Shown here: positions 60,061 through 64,000 of the stretch, piece by piece
Layout of the letters: each line of letters begins with the position of its first letter
Numbering within the stretch: the first letter of the stretch is position 1
From: Notamacropus eugenii
Taxonomy: Eukaryota; Chordata; Mammalia; Diprotodontia; Macropodidae
NCBI RefSeq assembly: GCF_028372415.1
Contig: NC_092873.1
Span: 348,587,390 to 348,651,389, forward strand
Direction of reading: 5' to 3'
DNA length: 64,000 nt
Notes under the pieces: generated by a model
Told to the model about the DNA's origin: nothing
What the model saw: only the letters and a program-made list of their open reading frames with translations
Databases searched by the model: none
Position numbers and translations under genes: made by a program

Positions 60061-60890
60061 CCATGGCACCGGAAGTGGAGAGAAGGGGGAGGAGGAACGA
60101 GTCCGAACTGACGGGGCCAGAACCCCGTGCATGTGGCGGCTGCGTTCCCCACAAACACACAATTTCCTGGAAGGGGTAGTGAGGCTCAGTTCTACAGGAT
60201 GACGACATGGTTGCAGATGAGAGCTTTGGGAACGTAAACTGACCTACTTGTTGCCAAGGGCTGCCACGCACGACAACGGCTGTATGTCTGCGAGGCTGCC
60301 TCTCGTCTGCAATTCCTATTGCTAAGCCCTCAGCGTAGAAGCGGCTTCCACAACAACTCCAGCAAGCCGCAAGAGCGCGAGGACGTCGGGGAGAAAGGCG
60401 TGGGTGGGTGGGTGGGCAGTCCGTGAAACCGCGATGCCTGCTGGGGATTGTAGTTTCTCTAGTCAAGAAGAGAGGAACAGAATCTCGTTCACTTCCACAA
60501 CCACTCCCTAAGAACTGCAAAACCCAGCAGTCCCAGTTCGGGCGCACCGCCTCTGGGTTTCTGATTGGTCAAGAGCGCTCGTGGCTATATCCATCCCTGT
60601 CACCATTCGCTAGTGACGAATCGAAGGCGGGGACACCTCTTCCCCTGGCCCAGTTCGAGAGCCTATCGATGGAGTAAAGCGTTCCTGGGCTGGAAATAGA
60701 TCCGAAAGTCGGGTGGGGGTGGGGAGCGAAGGGTAGAAAGCTGATCCGCGGGACGCGTCTGGGGCGCATGCGCGTGCGGAGGGATCCGCGGCCCAGGAGG
60801 GAGGGAGGGGAGGAGAAGGGAGGGAAGGGAGGAGGCCGGGAAGGCGGGCGACGAAGAGTCCGGGGCCGCCGCCATTTTGGGCTGGGAGGA
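60060..60890. promoter_or_regulatory. HEXIM2: HEXIM2 promoter, probably bidirectional
   Basis: This TATA-less promoter has a dense set of motifs: an ETS/GABPA site ACCGGAAGTGG (60068-60078); four GGG runs at 60402-60416; a ZNF143-type element, reading ACTACAATCCCCAGCAGGCA on the minus strand (60435-60454); a weaker, oppositely oriented one, ACTGCAAAACCCAGCAGTCC (60514-60533); an NF-Y box on the minus strand (ATTGG 60564-60568); a perfect NRF1 core GCGCATGCGC (60764-60773); and a YY1 site GCCGCCATTTTGG (60868-60880). HEXIM2 is transcribed leftwards from here. The NRF1/YY1 side and the CpG island to the right suggest a rightward transcript as well. Motifs were read by eye. Confidence 0.7.
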
Positions 60891-61640
60891 GGTAGCGGAG
60901 GGAGTCGCTGCGCTGTGAGAGGACCCCCGTGGGGGGGCGGGCCGGGCGCGGGGAGAAGCCTGGCCAAGCGGAGGCTGCTCCAGGGGATGGCGGGGAGCGG
61001 CCCCGGGGGCAGAAAGAGGGGGGTGGAGGAGGAGGACCGACCCCCGGGCAGGGCCGGGCCTGCGGCCTCGCCCCTCACGGAGCCCCGGGCCTCCCTGCGC
61101 CTCCACCGATTGACCCAGGGGCCTCGGAGAGGACCCCGACCCGGAGCGGGGCGGCGTGCGGGGGAGAAGCGCGATCTGGCCACAGGCCTGGCAGCGCTCC
61201 CCGAGACCTCACGGACGGGCCCTGCGGCCTGGGGAGGGTCCCCGGGGGCAGCCCCTAGTCCAGGCCCCGGCCCCGCCCGCCAGCCCAGTGCAGCTGCCTC
61301 CCTACCACGAAACCCTCCTGGAGCCAGCCAAGGGGTGGGGCGGTTAGAAACCTTCTGGAACCCAATGCTTGGGGGATCTCCAAGCGCGCTCGGGGCAGGA
61401 CCTCCACCCCACCCCCTCCATCCCCGACCAGCCCCAGCTTTCTCAGAACATCGCCCTCCTTTCTCCTTAGAACCAGCTGGGGGGGTGGGGTGGCGGAGGG
61501 GTAGGGGAGGACCCTGAAGTTTGGTTCCCTCGTACTCTCCTTTCCCAAACTGACACCCACCCACGTAACCATACGTGAAGTCGGGGAGGGGGTCGTGTGC
61601 CCCTTTTTAACACTGGGGACAAAAACCGAGCCCCCCAGCT
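60700..61640 (+). other. CpG island with an unassigned plus-strand ORF
   Basis: CpG-dense sequence lies to the right of the promoter. One plus-strand frame is open to 61517 from an ATG at 60987 (GGGGATGGCGG context), giving MAGSGPGGRKRGVEEEDRPP and 156 further residues rich in Gly, Pro, Arg and Ala. A 331-residue minus-strand ORF (60569-61564) overlaps it, so open frames here carry little weight. The YY1-type element about 110 bp upstream would fit a rightward 5' UTR. I do not recognise the product and cannot choose between first exon, noncoding RNA and shadow ORF. Confidence 0.35.
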
Positions 61641-61649
61641 CCGGCACGT

Positions 61650-64000
61650 AGCTGTCCGGTCTCTTAGGCCAATGGGACATCTGTTTGCATTTTGAAATCC
61701 GAGCGTTACGTCTGACCCGAACCCCTTGGAGAGATGTTTAGGACTAGAGGGTGGGGGTGGGGGAAGATTATTTCAATCCAGTCTATGCAAAGTTCTAAAA
61801 TTAAAGAAATCCGTTTGACCAAACAAGGTGTAGGGCTGTGGGTTGGGAAGCATTCTGTGGCATCGGTTTCATTGTTACTAGCAGCCTTTTACCTGGCAGT
61901 GTGTGTCACTGGAGTGATCGCTTGCTTTCGTGATCTCGATCCAGCCTTGGCTGCCACAGAAGGGACAACAGAATTTGGAGCTCTTCTCTGTGGCAACTGC
62001 ATGATGAGCCTTACCTACCCTCGAGCCTTCTCTCTCCCTCTCCCCGCTTTCATTGTATTGCGCCTGCATCATCTGCCTAAAGAGTAAAGCTTTGCTGTGG
62101 CCTCACTAGCAGAAGCCAAGAAGATTATCTTGAAAGCCAGGCGCAGAGAGACATATGTAATATTTGATGTTCTAAAATAACAGGTTATTTATTCTAAAAG
62201 TTCTAGGTAATTCGATACCAAGTTAGAACCTGAAAGTGAGAAAGATTTTCTGGGTGACTGATGTGTGAACAGTGCTAGAATGAGACTTACTGCCTGATAA
62301 GCCTGTAGTGCTCAATTCTTATTGCCAGGAATAGTCAGAAACTAATCATTCCTGTGGCTTTGGTACTCAAGTAATCTAAAGGAACTCACAACTGAAGCTT
62401 ATAGCTCCTATGGTACCTTTTAAAGTAAAAGGTTTTTTTTTTTTTTTTTAGAGGGTTGGTGGTAGTGGTGCTCTAATCGTAGCCATTTTTCTATCTTCTA
62501 AAATGATTTCCAAAGGAAGACTTGTAACATAGCCATAAAAGCAGAATAACAATATTTGTACCTTAATCCAGATTTGGAACAACCACCCAACTAAGTAGAG
62601 AGCAGTTCCCTTAAATTCTCACTTGGTTGTCCCTTAGGTATGAGTCTGTAGATGCCAGGGTATAAAGGTATTAGGAAAAGATTGTCAAGGATTAATTTTA
62701 GAGCTAAGAAGTTCCTTTACAGATCATCTGCATAGGTGGTCAGTAATTCATGATTTGGGCAAAGGATGACCATTGTATTTGCCAACATTTATTGATTTTT
62801 TTAGAAACCGTAACCCACATAACTTCATCTGAGGTCAACCAGTAAGCTGTTCTAGAACTTCAGTAAGAAAACTAGAATGAAACTTTTTTTTTAATGAACA
62901 AAGCTTGGGACTGGTAGTTAGAACTTCAAGTTCCATTCCTGTCTGTTCTACCAACTTAAGTTTGGCTAGGTGCCAGAGGTAGAAGATGAGGCCAAATTGC
63001 TCACTTTGTTGCTGAGTCTAATGTTCACCCAGTGTTCCATTATTTTAGGGGCTTTTTTATATGAGACAAAGGTCATTCAGGACAATTCTGTAGCCTACTT
63101 CAAGAAATTGTCATTGCAGCATCAGAAGTTCAGTCCAACATTGGTATTAGGTAGTAATTGCCATTAAGTCCTGTGGATAGTGCCATTTATGACTAGGTCC
63201 TATAACCCTGTGGCTACATGTAACGAGAATATATTGATCATTAAGAGATTGAATTTTTTTTCCCCAGCAGAAATCTTCTAAAGCATCAAGATGGGTAGTA
63301 AAGGACAATTTGGTTCCAACACTTAGTATTTCTTTGTTGCCTATTTGCTTTTCTTATGCCCCTATCTCCCAAGCCCCTCAAGTCTCCTGTAAAATTATTC
63401 ACAGATTTTGTGGTTTTAATAAGTACTAATGACTTACCTCACACCCCACACTAGTGAATTGGAACCATCTTGCTTTTCTTCAAACCCAAGTGAGGTTCCA
63501 GGGTTGATCAGGATTTTCAGTGTTGTGTATAAAAGCAGATTTCTAAAGTCATTTTTGATTTCCTGCTCTGACCTGTTGTGGATGGAAAAAGTCCTAATGA
63601 ACAAATAGTGTTGTATTCATTAGTTTTACTCAAATGAAAGTGTTTGTTGCACACTAATGCTCCAGTGTTGTCTTTTAGGAGTATATTTAATGCTCACTGC
63701 AGACCCAGAAGTTTTTAACACTACACATTCAACTAGATAAGAAAAATTCCCTCCTCAGTTTTTTCCTGTTATTTTTAAGCCATATGTTGCTATTGGTACT
63801 TTCTCTCTAGAGGGAATGTGATGTATGTGATAGTATGATAGTATGATCATACTTACTATATTAAAATGCTTAACCATACAATTTTGTAACAATTCCATTG
63901 GATTTTTTGGGCATTCAGAAGGTTTATTAGAAAATTATGATAATTCCTGTTGGTGCCCACCAAAGGTCCTTGCTGTGACATTTACCATAAAGTAAACCCT
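61650..64000. other. Repeat-poor AT-richer region right of the CpG island
   Basis: About 2.3 kb contain no recognisable SINE, L1, L2 or long simple repeat apart from a T13 run near 62437, unlike the rest of the window. Short ORFs at 61734-62087 and 62970-63167 show no family resemblance. On the minus strand AATAAA occurs near 62186 and 63922-63927. In human, HEXIM1, a single-exon gene with a long 3' UTR, lies upstream of HEXIM2 on the same strand. So this could be the HEXIM1 3' UTR or flank, or the first intron of a plus-strand gene. Neither is proven. Confidence 0.35.

Noticed and set aside
59861..60547. 228-residue minus-strand ORF over the HEXIM2 promoter
   Set aside because: It runs through ZNF143-type, ETS and G4 motifs, does not connect in frame to the HEXIM2 exon through any good donor, and resembles no known protein.
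60569..61564. 331-residue minus-strand ORF in the CpG island, considered as HEXIM1
   Set aside because: It lacks the HEXIM signature (basic motif, PYNT, coiled coil); its Pro/Gly/Arg-rich composition reflects the island.

Overview
The window is nuclear genomic DNA from a mammal, and the repeats point to a marsupial (metatherian). It carries many SINEs whose 3' end has the RTE/BovB-like tail typical of marsupial MAR1/WSINE elements, well preserved MIR/THER SINEs, long L2 and CR1/L3 LINE ends, and L1 3' ends unlike the primate or rodent types. No Alu, B1 or carnivore SINE was seen. I cannot name the species.

Two protein-coding genes are recognisable, both on the minus strand. (1) FMNL1 (formin-like 1): its first three coding exons lie at 24832-24960, 6309-6392 and 771-884. 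They are joined by phase-0 introns of about 18.4 kb and 5.4 kb, and the gene continues past the left edge. A CpG island at about 24.48-25.75 kb holds its promoter. (2) HEXIM2 (P-TEFb inhibitor): most or all of its protein is encoded in one exon, 56753-57490 plus upstream exon sequence to 57568. A 5' exon lies at 59097-59230 and the promoter at about 60.0-60.9 kb. The order HEXIM2 then FMNL1 on one strand matches human 17q21.31, so this is a conserved syntenic block.

Layout: 1-24.96 kb is the 5' part of FMNL1, nearly all intron filled with repeats. 24.5-25.75 kb is the FMNL1 CpG island. 25.75-56.4 kb is intergenic, made of L2, CR1/L3, L1, SINE and DNA-transposon fossils with unique stretches between them. 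56.4-60.5 kb is HEXIM2. 60.0-61.65 kb is a CpG-rich promoter, probably bidirectional, with ZNF143-like, NF-Y, NRF1, YY1 and ETS motifs. 61.65-64 kb is AT-richer and repeat-poor, and is either the first intron of an unidentified plus-strand gene or the 3' end of a minus-strand neighbour (in human, HEXIM1 lies on that side).

The two genes do not form a pathway: HEXIM2 restrains transcription elongation in the nucleus and FMNL1 builds actin filaments at the membrane. I found no novel multi-gene system. The points most worth checking are the missing upstream start codon and one-residue insertion in HEXIM2, a palindromic hAT-type MITE with a perfect 8-bp target duplication, a retroelement fragment that still encodes an intact C2H2 zinc finger, and a strong G-quadruplex motif in the HEXIM2 promoter.
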